Shown: in pieces, positions 1-7,336 of the stretch
How the letters are laid out: the number at the start of each line of letters is the position of its first letter
How positions within the stretch are numbered: the first letter of the stretch is position 1
Assembly: GCA_029688955.1 (NCBI GenBank)
Contig: JARUKZ010000015.1
Span: forward strand, 1 to 64,000
Reading direction: 5' to 3'
DNA length: 64,000 nt
Origin: Chitinispirillales bacterium ANBcel5
Lineage (GTDB): Bacteria > Fibrobacterota > Chitinivibrionia > Chitinivibrionales > Chitinispirillaceae
The notes under the pieces: generated by a model
The model's database searches: none
The model's input: only the letters and a program-made list of their open reading frames with translations
Told to the model about the DNA's origin: nothing
Translations under genes and position numbers: made by a program

Positions 1-94
1 GATTCAGTTGCTCTGATTTTTTACGAAAAGGTGAGAGCTATAACCCCCCCCACCTTTTTTGGGCAATTAGTTACAGAAAGCACTGTATAGAAAT

Positions 95-250
95 CTATCT
101 CTTTTTAAAGATCGCCGCAGCCCCACCGGCTATTGATAGCAAAAGATATAAAACCATTGAAGGTTCAGGGACCGCTGCTTTAGTCCCCCGGGCTGTGGCC
201 CAAATCCCTATATAACCAGCACCGGTTCCACCCGGGACTGAAATTCTCCC
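95..250 (-). pseudogene. Remnant or 3' end of a PEP-CTERM-type exported protein
   Basis: Reading the minus strand, an open stretch of 51 codons ends at a TAG at 97-95. Its last 26 residues have the three parts of a PEP-CTERM sorting tag: the motif VPEPS (codons at 158-172), a hydrophobic segment of about 16 residues (LYLLLSIAGGAAAIF) and a basic end KKR. In known systems this tag is recognised by an exosortase at the inner membrane. The frame is closed upstream by TAA at 251-253 and no start codon is evident, so only the tail survives in frame; a frameshifted body may lie upstream towards 350. The tag is convincing as a pattern, but the gene as read is broken. A chance match in noncoding DNA is possible. 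Confidence 0.4.
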
Positions 251-482
251 TTACGCCATGTTTCTTTTATATGGGGCTAAAGGCGGTAGTTTGGGTCACC
301 CCCGGGCGGCAATGGTAAAAGCGTGAAAAGATCCGTTTGGGGGGACCCTTAAGCTATAATCTCGGTAGGAATTTGGAATTCTTGTCTCGCAGGGAGCCTT
401 TGGTCTTAATCTCTCTCCCATTCTTGTCGATATCCCGCTTCGCATCACCCACTACGAGGCAAGCAAGGTCCTTAGCGCCTCC

Positions 483-570
483 GTGAAGAACCATTCACTT
501 GCCATCAGGGCTATCTGAGGGATGGCCAACTTTGCCTCCCTGGCCTCCGTAGCAGTAGCTGCTGCGTAGG
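483..570. other. Three consecutive hairpins, candidate structured RNA
   Basis: Three inverted repeats follow each other closely: GTGAA 483-487 with TTCAC 494-498; GCCATC 501-506 with GATGGC 521-526; AGCAG 551-555 with CTGCT 559-563. No convincing protein covers the stretch; a 46-codon minus-strand frame (354-494) overlaps the first hairpin but has no recognisable similarity. Closely spaced stems outside genes suggest a folded RNA or its remnant. On the minus strand the arrangement is reminiscent, from memory only, of the RNAs that precede IscB nuclease genes (HEARO/omega RNA), but no IscB frame is visible, so this is a weak suggestion. Confidence 0.25.
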
Positions 571-808
571 GGTGCCGGGCGACACAAATAAAAAAAACTG
601 TTATGGCCGTAACCCCTTCGAAGCATTACATATTTATTACCATATGTTTAATCAGATTAACAGACAAATTCGTACGTTTTATCGTTCTTGTCCCACTATA
701 CAACCTTAATCCAGAATTCCAAACTCACTTTTTTTACTTTTTGTTAGACATTATTCCCCTCCAGAAAACATTTTAATTTTAACACACTATTATAACAGGA
801 GTGAATAT

Positions 809-1603
809 ATGGAATCATCACAACCACTTGTACCTATCAAAATGCCCCTTGCGGTACTTCTGCAACAGGCATGTGATATGCACAAAATTTGCTACTCCGA
901 TCTTGAAGCTGTTAAGAAGGTCGGGCTCGATATGTCGCTTGTTGACGCTATCCCTCAGCTTGTGTTAGATCTTTCCAAAGCTCACAGCGATTGGATAAAT
1001 GTAAAAAAAGATAGTGTTCAAGAGGGTAAAGAGCTTAAAAAGTATATTGCTGAAATGTGTAAGTTTCGTACCGACCTCTCCCGGTCTCTGCGGTTTGCGG
1101 CAAAGAAGGCCGGTGTTAAACTGGTAGTTCCCTACTATAAAACACGCAGTGGTTATGAGGTGAGTCAGCATCTAAATGACCTGGCGGTGATGGGCAGAAG
1201 GAAAAGGTGGATGCTTGAGAAGATAAACTTTGATATGTCTATTCTGGAAGAGGCGGTTCATCACTCCTTTAACCTTACAGAGAAAATAATCTTTAGAAGA
1301 CAGAGTAGACCTGTCGATTCAAAAGAGCGCAAGGCGCGTGATGAGCTCTATTCGAAACTCTATAGAATAGTAGAGGAGATACGTATTTGTGGTAAGTTTG
1401 CCATGCGTCACTCAAGACGTAGAAAACTGTACGCGAACTCCTACTGGCGTCGCCCCAAACGGGGAAGACCACGGGGGTTTGCCTCGCCAAAGCCAAAGAA
1501 AAGAGGAAACGTTCAAACTGCCGCGCTAAAAGGTGTAAAACCCATGTACCAACCATCGGTTGTAACTAAAAGCACTAACCCCGGCCCGCCACCGGATAGT
1601 TAA
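809..1603 (+). CDS. Hypothetical basic protein with AT-hook-like C-terminus
   Basis: This 264-residue protein is not recognised. It begins at ATG 809 after an AGGAG ribosome binding site. The first 190 residues look mainly helical and charged, with no signal peptide or membrane segment. The C-terminal 70 residues are strongly basic and proline-rich, with RRPKRGRPRGF around residues 215-226, where the GRPRG core resembles an AT-hook that grips the DNA minor groove. Nucleic-acid binding is therefore a reasonable inference, not a demonstrated family assignment. It stands alone, with gene-poor DNA on the left and a large repeat region on the right. Confidence 0.75.
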   Translation: MESSQPLVPIKMPLAVLLQQACDMHKICYSDLEAVKKVGLDMSLVDAIPQLVLDLSKAHSDWINVKKDSVQEGKELKKYIAEMCKFRTDLSRSLRFAAKKAGVKLVVPYYKTRSGYEVSQHLNDLAVMGRRKRWMLEKINFDMSILEEAVHHSFNLTEKIIFRRQSRPVDSKERKARDELYSKLYRIVEEIRICGKFAMRHSRRRKLYANSYWRRPKRGRPRGFASPKPKKRGNVQTAALKGVKPMYQPSVVTKSTNPGPPPDS

Positions 1604-1668
1604 GCACAACACAAACGTACTCTGTACCTACTAAACCACCTCTTTAAGCACCCTGTTTTTCAGGGATC

Positions 1669-2046
1669 ACAGCATTTCTATACCCATTTTTACAAAATAC
1701 CCTTAAGCGATGGGGTCATTTCACCCCAAAAAGTATTTCTCACCCCGTTTAGACCAATTCTTTTCCTCTACGAACCATTTCTCAGTGCCCACGAACTAAT
1801 TATTTGACCCTCTGAACCATTACTTTAGCCCCATTTCCTACTTCTCACCCACCCTGAAGCATTTCTCTGTACCCGGGAAAACCGGAACGGCTCTATGGAA
1901 GAGTGAAACGGGTAACAGAAGAAGTAAAACGTTCATCGGGAAGGTTAAAACTGCTATCGGGAACTGTGAAAACGAACCCGGTAAGAGCCAAACAGTACTC
2001 GGGAATGGTGAAACATGGGTGTGGAAGGGGTTGTGGGGTGTGCAGA
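1669..2046. repeat. Degenerate tandem array with strict 21-bp period
   Basis: Eighteen consecutive 21-bp units fit in register, for example those starting at 1753, 1774, 1795, 1816, 1837, 1858, 1921, 1942, 1963 and 1984. Left-half units are T/C-rich with a core like CATTTCTC and CCC ending in GA; from about 1879 the units are A/G-rich with a core like GTGAAAAC and CGGGA, which is roughly the reverse complement of the left core. The switch lies near a CCCGGG at 1872-1877. Length conservation is perfect although sequence identity between units is low. No convincing protein is encoded. Confidence 0.75.
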
Positions 2047-2104
2047 AGGGTTTCGTTGGCGGTATGGAAGGGTTCATGGAATGTGGAATGTGGAATGTGG
2101 AATG

Positions 2105-2659
2105 CGGGTATATGGGGGTATATGGGGGTATATGCGGGTATATGCGGGTATATGCGGGTATGTATGCGGGTATGTATGCGGGTATGTATGCGGGTATGTA
2201 TGCGGGTATGTATGCGGGTATGTATGCGGGTATGTATGCGGGTATGTATGCGGGTATATGCGGGTATGTATGCGGGTATATGCGGGTATATGCGGGTATG
2301 TATGCGGGTATATGCGGGTATGTATGCGGGTATGTATGCGGGTATATGCGGGTATGTATGCGGGTATATGCGGGTATGTATGCGGGTATGTATGCGGGTA
2401 TATGCGGGTATGTATGCGGGTATGTATGCGGGTATGTATGCGGGTATGTATGCGGGTATGTATGTGGTATGTATGTGGGTATGTATGCGGGTATGTATGC
2501 GGGTATGTATGTGGTATGTATGTGGTATGTATGTGGTATGTATGTGGTATGTATGTGGGTATGTATGCGGGTATGTATGTGGTATGTATGTGGTATGTAT
2601 GTGGTATGTATGTGGTATGTATGTGGTATGTATGTGGTATGTATGTGGTAGGTGTGTGG
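2105..2659. repeat. High-identity TATG-rich minisatellite with 10-, 11- and 12-bp units
   Basis: The array mixes three unit types: TATATGCGGG (10 bp), TATGTATGCGGG (12 bp) and, towards the right end, TATGTATGTGG (11 bp). The first two are interspersed up to about 2460 and the third dominates after that. The unit contains no stop codon in any of the six frames, so long repeat-only frames arise on both strands by composition; they are not genes. The near identity of units indicates recent slippage or unequal exchange. Confidence 0.9.
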
Positions 2660-2662
2660 TAG

Positions 2663-2683
2663 GGACACCCCTTGTGGGTGTCC
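2663..2683. terminator. Perfect 8-bp hairpin at the end of the repeat array
   Basis: GGACACCC (2663-2670) pairs with GGGTGTCC (2676-2683) around a 5-base loop. It has no T-run on either side, so it may be a structural or boundary element of the array rather than an intrinsic terminator. Confidence 0.4.
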
Positions 2684-2792
2684 TCCCCCTACGAAACACA
2701 CACACCGTACAATTAACGGTTACTGTGCCCGGTTTTTGCTTACTCAATAGTACTGAAGATTAGTGATAAACCAAGTAAACAGAGGTGTAGTA

Positions 2793-3053
2793 ATGAAAAA
2801 GAAAGTACGAAAAAAGATGTGGAAACTAGCGATGATGATCATAGTCTCAGTGAGTGGATTTATAATCAACCTCAGCCTCAAAAAGGTATGGAAACTGATC
2901 ACCAAAAAAGATCCTCCCAAAGAGGAAGGCGAGGTCAGGTCCTGGAAAGAGTTAATCACCTGGAACATAATTAGCGGACTTATCAGCTCTGTTTCAAAAT
3001 TGTTTGCAGCGCAGACAAGTCGCCGGGCAGGAAAGCGCCTTAAAGCTGTTTAA
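2793..3053 (+). CDS. DUF4235-type small membrane protein
   Basis: The ATG at 2793 is preceded by AGAGGTG at good spacing, so it is preferred over the upstream GTG at 2763; the product has 86 residues. A basic start is followed by one hydrophobic segment (about residues 10-28), a conserved-looking KKVWKLITKKDPP stretch and WKELITWNIISGLIS, a second hydrophobic helix, then a basic tail. This order matches the DUF4235 family of small inner-membrane proteins often found among stress genes. Its function is unknown. It converges on the UbiE-like gene, overlapping it by a few bases. Confidence 0.65.
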   Translation: MKKKVRKKMWKLAMMIIVSVSGFIINLSLKKVWKLITKKDPPKEEGEVRSWKELITWNIISGLISSVSKLFAAQTSRRAGKRLKAV

Positions 3054-3790
3054 AGTTTTTGAAGCGAGAGCAGTTCAATAATCCCCAAAAACTTTAATTG
3101 TGACCTGAGTACTTTAAATCCTCGTTTGGCAAACGTGAGGTGAAGAGAAACTTTATCCGGGTACCTCCTGAGACTCTCTGCAATGTAGGTGTAAACTGAA
3201 CAGTCTCTATGGAGTATATAGCCCCACAACGCACCCCACAGCTTTAAAATGCAGTACTGATTGAACTGTAGAACCTTTTGAGGTGGTTTGCTAAATTCCA
3301 GAAAATGAGCAGTTGCACCTGGTTTTAAAATTCGCCAGAATTCATCTAACGCGCCGTTAAGATCCGGAGCATTACGTAAGGCGTACCCGCCGGTTACCAG
3401 ATCAAACGATTCATTTTTGAATGCCAATTTGCACATATCTTGCGCGCACAACGAGACATCGGGACTACAGTTTTCCTTAGCCCTGCAAAGCATCGAGGGT
3501 ACCAGATCGATACCGGTAACAGATGCTGCGGGGAATTTTTCTTTCAAAAGGTCGGTGATATCTCCGGTCCCACAAGCTATATCGAGAACCGAAATTTTCT
3601 GCTTCTTGCCATCATCAGGTAATGCTTCGGTAAGCGTCCTTTTCCAGCGTTTATCGTTTAGAAGCGAAAGGGCTTTAGTGGTTATATGATACTTTGGAGC
3701 CACAACAGAAAAGAGATAAGAATTGAATCGTCTTTTCTGCTGTGGTCTGAAAAACAAATCATCACTGTATTTTTCCACCCAACTCTCCAC
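3050..3790 (-). CDS. UbiE/MenG-like class I methyltransferase
   Basis: A 246-residue SAM-dependent methyltransferase. The SAM motif VLDIACGTGDIT lies at about residues 68-79, the acidic motif II region is VTGIDLVPSML, and FDLVTGGYALRN and EFSKPP are typical of the UbiE/COQ5 family, which methylates the ring of ubiquinone or menaquinone precursors. No other quinone genes are nearby, so the substrate could also be something else. It is transcribed divergently from the methyltransferase at 3885. Confidence 0.75.
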   Translation of the reverse strand: MESWVEKYSDDLFFRPQQKRRFNSYLFSVVAPKYHITTKALSLLNDKRWKRTLTEALPDDGKKQKISVLDIACGTGDITDLLKEKFPAASVTGIDLVPSMLCRAKENCSPDVSLCAQDMCKLAFKNESFDLVTGGYALRNAPDLNGALDEFWRILKPGATAHFLEFSKPPQKVLQFNQYCILKLWGALWGYILHRDCSVYTYIAESLRRYPDKVSLHLTFAKRGFKVLRSQLKFLGIIELLSLQKL

Positions 3791-3884
3791 TATAAGGGGT
3801 CCGGTTATTGCGTAAAGATTAAACCAGCGTTCATTGAGTTTGCAATTATGTTGCCAACCATGTAGTACAAAAAAAGGATTTTCG

Positions 3885-4607
3885 ATGAATTCAATAGTAA
3901 GGGATCAATTGTTATCCCGCTCACAAGAGCCTGAAATCATGGACAGCAAGTCTTGTGACACTAAACAGCTAATAAAAACACTTCAGCAGTTCAAATTGGT
4001 AAACCTGCTTTTTTCAAGAGTACGATACTTGTTGAAACAATCAGTTTTAAGCGATTTAGAAAAGGTTAAAGAAGCATCACTGCTTGATATGGGTTGTGGC
4101 GGGTGCGATATCTCCCTATGGCTTATCAGACGATGCAGAGAGAAAGGCTTGAGGTGCAACATTACCTGTGTGGATTACGATCCCCGCATCGTATCTTTTG
4201 GAAAACATCTGTGCAAAGACTACCCTGAAATAGATTTTATCATTTCAGACCTGACACAGGTCCTTAAAGCTAACAAATACGACTATGTAGTAGCAAATCA
4301 TGTACTTCATCACTTCTCTGACGATGAGCTTCAAACTCTTATCCCCCTTATATTCACGGCATCAAAACGCCTCTTTTTGCTCAATGATCTGTACCGCAGT
4401 GCTATCAGTTATTATCTTTTTCCATTGCTATCTAAACCTTTTTTTCACAACAGTTTTATTTGCGAGGATGGAAAACGATCAATAAAAAGAGGGTTTTTAA
4501 AGGAAGAAATTGATAAATTAGTTGACCCGTTCAATGCAACATGGAATATTAAGACTTCAACTATCTTTCCCGGTCACCTATACTGTATAGGAGAGCGTGA
4601 AAATTAA
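3885..4607 (+). CDS. Class I SAM-dependent methyltransferase
   Basis: The ATG at 3885 follows an AAGGA site; an earlier in-frame ATG at 3834 gives an 18-residue extension without a ribosome binding site, so the shorter 240-residue form is preferred. The SAM-binding motif LLDMGCGGCDIS is near residues 66-77, followed by VDYDPRIV and YDYVVANHVLHHF. The later NDLYRS and ED.KRS..RGF segments are seen in methyltransferases often found with type III polyketide synthase or quinone-like genes. None of those partners is present, so the substrate is unknown. It is divergent from the UbiE-like gene, which may share the pathway. Confidence 0.75.
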   Translation: MNSIVRDQLLSRSQEPEIMDSKSCDTKQLIKTLQQFKLVNLLFSRVRYLLKQSVLSDLEKVKEASLLDMGCGGCDISLWLIRRCREKGLRCNITCVDYDPRIVSFGKHLCKDYPEIDFIISDLTQVLKANKYDYVVANHVLHHFSDDELQTLIPLIFTASKRLFLLNDLYRSAISYYLFPLLSKPFFHNSFICEDGKRSIKRGFLKEEIDKLVDPFNATWNIKTSTIFPGHLYCIGEREN

Positions 4608-4650
4608 GGGGATAACTAAAACTGCTTATGGAGTTATGAGGAGGATATAA

Positions 4651-5529
4651 TTGTTTAAGCTGCTTAAAGATTCAGTGATTCACTTTGCCAAAGATAATGC
4701 CCCACGCCATGCTGCTGCTCTTGCGTATTATTCACTTTTCTCCATTGCTCCGCTGCTTATAATCGCTGTTGCGATCATCGGGGCAGTGTACGGGGAGGAT
4801 GCGGCACAGGGGCTTATCGTTGACCAATTGGGCGATATGATGGGTGAAGGTGCTGCCAGGTATGTAGAAGATCTGATTGTTCAGGCAGCACGTCCAACCT
4901 CAGGTATCACCGCTACCCTTATCAGTGTAGCGATTCTGCTCTGGGGCGCATCAAGGGTCTTTAATCACCTGAGAGCATCAATTAATTCAATCTGGCATAT
5001 TCGCCTAAAAGAAAAGCTGGGTATAGTTCATAAAATCAAAATGAAAGCGTTTGCACTTATTCTCGTTCTGTTTAGTGGATTATTTCTTCTTGCTACTGCG
5101 GTTTTAAACACGGTTATTTTCGCGCTGATTGACCGCATTGAAGAATACACCCCAACCATACCGTTTCTGTGGCAAACAGTGAACTTTTTTTTTCTATATG
5201 CAGTGACCACCTTCATATTCGCGCTGATTTTAAAATATATCCCCAACGCAAAACTGGACTGGATTACGGCAACAATAGGTGCGCTCTTTACCTCATTTCT
5301 TTTCTCAGTAGGACGGATTTTGCTTGGAATTTATCTCAGTGAATTCTCAGTAACATCAACCTACGGAGCAGCCGGATCCCTTGTGGCAGTACTAATATGG
5401 CTATACTATTCAGCACAAATCCTTTTTCTTGGAGCCGAATTTACCCAACAGTATGCAAACTCACGAGGTACACCAATAGAGCCCTCCCGGGATGCAAGCG
5501 CAGTAAAGATAATAGAATCTGGTACATAA
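4651..5529 (+). CDS. YihY/BrkB family integral membrane protein
   Basis: A 292-residue polytopic inner-membrane protein. The start is a TTG at 4651 behind GAGGAGG. The N-terminal pattern RHAAALAYYSLFSIAPLL and the later YGAAGSLVAVLIWLYYSAQI followed by LGAEFT are the family hallmarks. About six membrane helices can be seen. Members were once called ribonuclease BN, wrongly; the current view is a membrane protein of uncertain, possibly transport, role. The following DUF1328 and small basic genes run the same way and may be co-transcribed. Confidence 0.88.
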   Translation: MFKLLKDSVIHFAKDNAPRHAAALAYYSLFSIAPLLIIAVAIIGAVYGEDAAQGLIVDQLGDMMGEGAARYVEDLIVQAARPTSGITATLISVAILLWGASRVFNHLRASINSIWHIRLKEKLGIVHKIKMKAFALILVLFSGLFLLATAVLNTVIFALIDRIEEYTPTIPFLWQTVNFFFLYAVTTFIFALILKYIPNAKLDWITATIGALFTSFLFSVGRILLGIYLSEFSVTSTYGAAGSLVAVLIWLYYSAQILFLGAEFTQQYANSRGTPIEPSRDASAVKIIESGT

Positions 5530-5571
5530 ATTGCACTTTTTGATCATCCATAGAGAAAGAGAGAGGTAGTT

Positions 5572-5745
5572 ATGTTATCATTGTCGTTTCTTTTACTTAT
5601 TCTGGCAATTTTAGTAGCAGTACTTGGCTTCACAGGTATAGCAGTTTTAACTGTCGAACTTGCAACGATTCTGTTTATCGTTTTTATTGTGTTATTTCTA
5701 ATTACGCTCCTGGTTGGGCTGGTAAAAAAGCCACCAAAGGTATGA
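5572..5745 (+). CDS. DUF1328-type small membrane protein
   Basis: A 57-residue protein beginning at ATG 5572 after GAGAGAGG. It is almost wholly two hydrophobic helices, with the signature LGFTGIA between them and a short basic end KKPPKV. This fits the DUF1328 (YtjA-like) family of small inner-membrane proteins, often induced by stress. A second copy occurs at 28158-28331. It sits between the BrkB gene and a small basic gene on the same strand. Confidence 0.75.
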   Translation: MLSLSFLLLILAILVAVLGFTGIAVLTVELATILFIVFIVLFLITLLVGLVKKPPKV

Positions 5746-5776
5746 TAATTGATCAACACGTTGAGGGAGGTACTTT

Positions 5777-5980
5777 ATGGGTGTGGTAAAAAAAACATTG
5801 ATTTCTCTTTTGGCAGCTTCATCAGTTGGCATTGTCACAAAGGTAGTAAAGTGGAAAAGTAAAAGAGTGACTAAAGGATTTTTGCACAAGACATCAAAAA
5901 GCGGAAAGCAGGCACAAAAAAGATTGAAACATCTTTTTAAACCTAAAAAAAGCTTTCTAAAAACAGTGAAAATCGGTTAA
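5777..5980 (+). CDS. Small basic hypothetical protein
   Basis: A 67-residue, lysine-rich protein with a good GAGGGAGG ribosome binding site before ATG 5777. Residues 6-22 (KTLISLLAASSVGIVTK) form one moderately hydrophobic helix; the remainder is strongly basic and has no acidic residue. It may associate with membrane or nucleic acid. I do not recognise a family. It lies 31 bases after the DUF1328 gene and is probably in the same transcript. Confidence 0.5.
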   Translation: MGVVKKTLISLLAASSVGIVTKVVKWKSKRVTKGFLHKTSKSGKQAQKRLKHLFKPKKSFLKTVKIG

Positions 5981-6075
5981 TTCTATAGCAGTGCAGCAAA
6001 GATCTTGCGTTCCGTTTAAAGGCTTCTTTACACATTGTTGTTTTTTTTGAGCAGTTGCTTTAAAAGGAGATCACT

Positions 6076-6702
6076 ATGAAAGTATTTAAAATCAGTTTTA
6101 TCGTTGCTTTTTTCATCCTTTTCACTGCTGGCTCTTCATCTGCACAAGATCTGCGTCTGACCCTTGATGCTGGCGTTTCGAGACCCGCGGGAGATTTAAT
6201 GGATCAGTTTTCATGGGGATATTCCGGGGGAGGTAATTTTTTAATTCGTATTACCGATAATTTGAGTCTGGGTGGACGAATTGCCTATAACAGATGGGGA
6301 CCAGATGAAGCAGAATTCCTGGAGGATATTGATCCCTTTGATATAATCGATGCTGAAGTAGAGGGAGAAGCCAGGGCGTTTGAAGTTGTTCCCATTGTAA
6401 GGCTCACAACCGCATACCCTCTCAGTCCGATTCAATTCTTTTTGCACGGAGGCGCGGGCTTATATGGACTGAGTGATGAAGTTGAAGTAAATGGTAACGA
6501 TGAAGATGGAAACCCTGTTTCAGAGATATTCGGCGATGATTGGCGCTACAGATTCGGAGCACAAATTGGTGCAGGCCTGTTACTTGGTAGCCCGGATTAT
6601 CTCTCCCTGGAACTCTATCCTGCTTTTCACCTGATCTTTGACGGAAATGATGATACGTTTCAGTACTTTTCAATCAACATAGGTCTGGGATTAGGTATCT
6701 GA
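6076..6702 (+). CDS. Outer-membrane beta-barrel protein
   Basis: A 208-residue exported protein with an AAAGGAG site before ATG 6076. A signal peptide covers about residues 1-23, with likely cleavage after SSA in SSSAQDLRL. The mature part alternates hydrophobic and polar residues, is rich in glycine and aromatics (FLIRITDNLSLGGRIAYNRW and similar), and ends in a short strand finishing GLGLGI. This is the pattern of an OmpA/OmpW-like eight-stranded porin-type barrel. The loop with alternating acidic residues (VEVNGNDEDGNP) could bind cations. No partner gene identifies its cargo. Confidence 0.72.
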   Translation: MKVFKISFIVAFFILFTAGSSSAQDLRLTLDAGVSRPAGDLMDQFSWGYSGGGNFLIRITDNLSLGGRIAYNRWGPDEAEFLEDIDPFDIIDAEVEGEARAFEVVPIVRLTTAYPLSPIQFFLHGGAGLYGLSDEVEVNGNDEDGNPVSEIFGDDWRYRFGAQIGAGLLLGSPDYLSLELYPAFHLIFDGNDDTFQYFSINIGLGLGI

Positions 6703-6714
6703 TCTCTTGCAAAT

Positions 6715-6771
6715 GGGTTATTGAAGGAACATAACAATACGGTAACAATTGTTTAGGATCTTCAATAACCC
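6715..6771. terminator. Long-loop inverted repeat after the barrel gene
   Basis: Perfect 12-bp arms GGGTTATTGAAG (6715-6726) and CTTCAATAACCC (6760-6771) flank a 33-base loop, starting 13 bases after the stop codon. The position suits a terminator, but the loop is long and there is no T-run directly after the stem. A protein-binding site is the alternative. Confidence 0.45.
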
Positions 6772-6869
6772 GCTTAATTCACTTTGAAAAACAGATTTTC
6801 TACCCTCTTACCCTTTCTCTATCTGCCCGGTGTCACTTGATAAATCGGCTATTTACAGGAGCACTTTAG

Positions 6870-7334
6870 GTGGATTTTGATTTTAGCACAATACTTTCTC
6901 ACCTTTTACATCTTTTATTGGCGTATGGTTTTGCGCTTCCCATCGGCTTTGAAAGAGAAAGGGATTCAAGAAGCGCCGGAATAAGAACGTTTCCCCTGGT
7001 AGCAGTTGCAGCCTGTGGTTATATGATAATTGGTACAACAATGCTACTTGGCCCTGAACCGCAATCAAGGGTAATGTATGGAATAATCACCGGAATGGGT
7101 TTTATTGGCGGAGGTGCTATTCTTAAGAATCAAAATATGGTGACCGGAACGGCAACCGCTGCAAGTCTATGGAATACCGGAGCAATTGGAATGGCTGTAG
7201 CCTGGAAACGCTATGAAATAGCACTGATTTTAAGTACACTGAATTTTTTAACACTAAGATACGCAACCCAGCTTAAAAGTAAAGTTGTTGATACTAAGGA
7301 CCAAACCAGTGATGATTCAATTTACCCTCCTTAA
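6870..7334 (+). CDS. MgtC/SapB family membrane protein
   Basis: A 154-residue inner-membrane protein starting with GTG at 6870, eight bases after AGGAG. It has the conserved LPIGFERE..SRSAGIRTFPLV block at about residues 23-44, then GMGFIGGGAILK near residues 74-85 and ATAASLWNTGAIGMA, with four or five membrane helices. The family includes MgtC, which helps cells cope with low magnesium and with intracellular life by acting on ATP synthase, and SapB. This protein lacks the soluble C-terminal ACT-like domain of true MgtC, so the general family name is safer. Confidence 0.85.
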   Translation: MDFDFSTILSHLLHLLLAYGFALPIGFERERDSRSAGIRTFPLVAVAACGYMIIGTTMLLGPEPQSRVMYGIITGMGFIGGGAILKNQNMVTGTATAASLWNTGAIGMAVAWKRYEIALILSTLNFLTLRYATQLKSKVVDTKDQTSDDSIYPP

Positions 7335-7336
7335 CC

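Larger units (their letters stand above)
1..808. other. Region without an intact gene
   Basis: No long open frame runs through this stretch on either strand. It holds the PEP-CTERM-like tail and the three-hairpin segment listed separately, and an AT-rich 600-800 segment that probably contains the promoter of the gene at 809. The left part has unusual runs of C and G (for example seven C at 44-50) unlike the rest of the window, consistent with decayed or transferred DNA. Confidence 0.5.
1604..2792. other. Gene-free repeat region
   Basis: Between the basic protein and the DUF4235 gene the DNA is occupied by the 21-bp-period array, the TATG-rich array and the hairpin listed separately. The last 110 bases (2684-2792) are unique and probably carry the promoter of the DUF4235 gene. 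I see no credible coding sequence here. Confidence 0.8.

Noticed and set aside
1..808. IscB nuclease gene next to the hairpins
   Set aside because: Translation of the nearby DNA on the minus strand gives no IscB-like N-terminus; stops interrupt all frames.
1838..2763. Several long open frames on both strands across the TATG array
   Set aside because: They consist of the repeat unit, which has no stop in any frame; there is no ribosome binding site or recognisable domain.
2744..2968. 74-residue minus-strand frame over the DUF4235 gene
   Set aside because: It overlaps a better supported gene and has no similarity to anything known.
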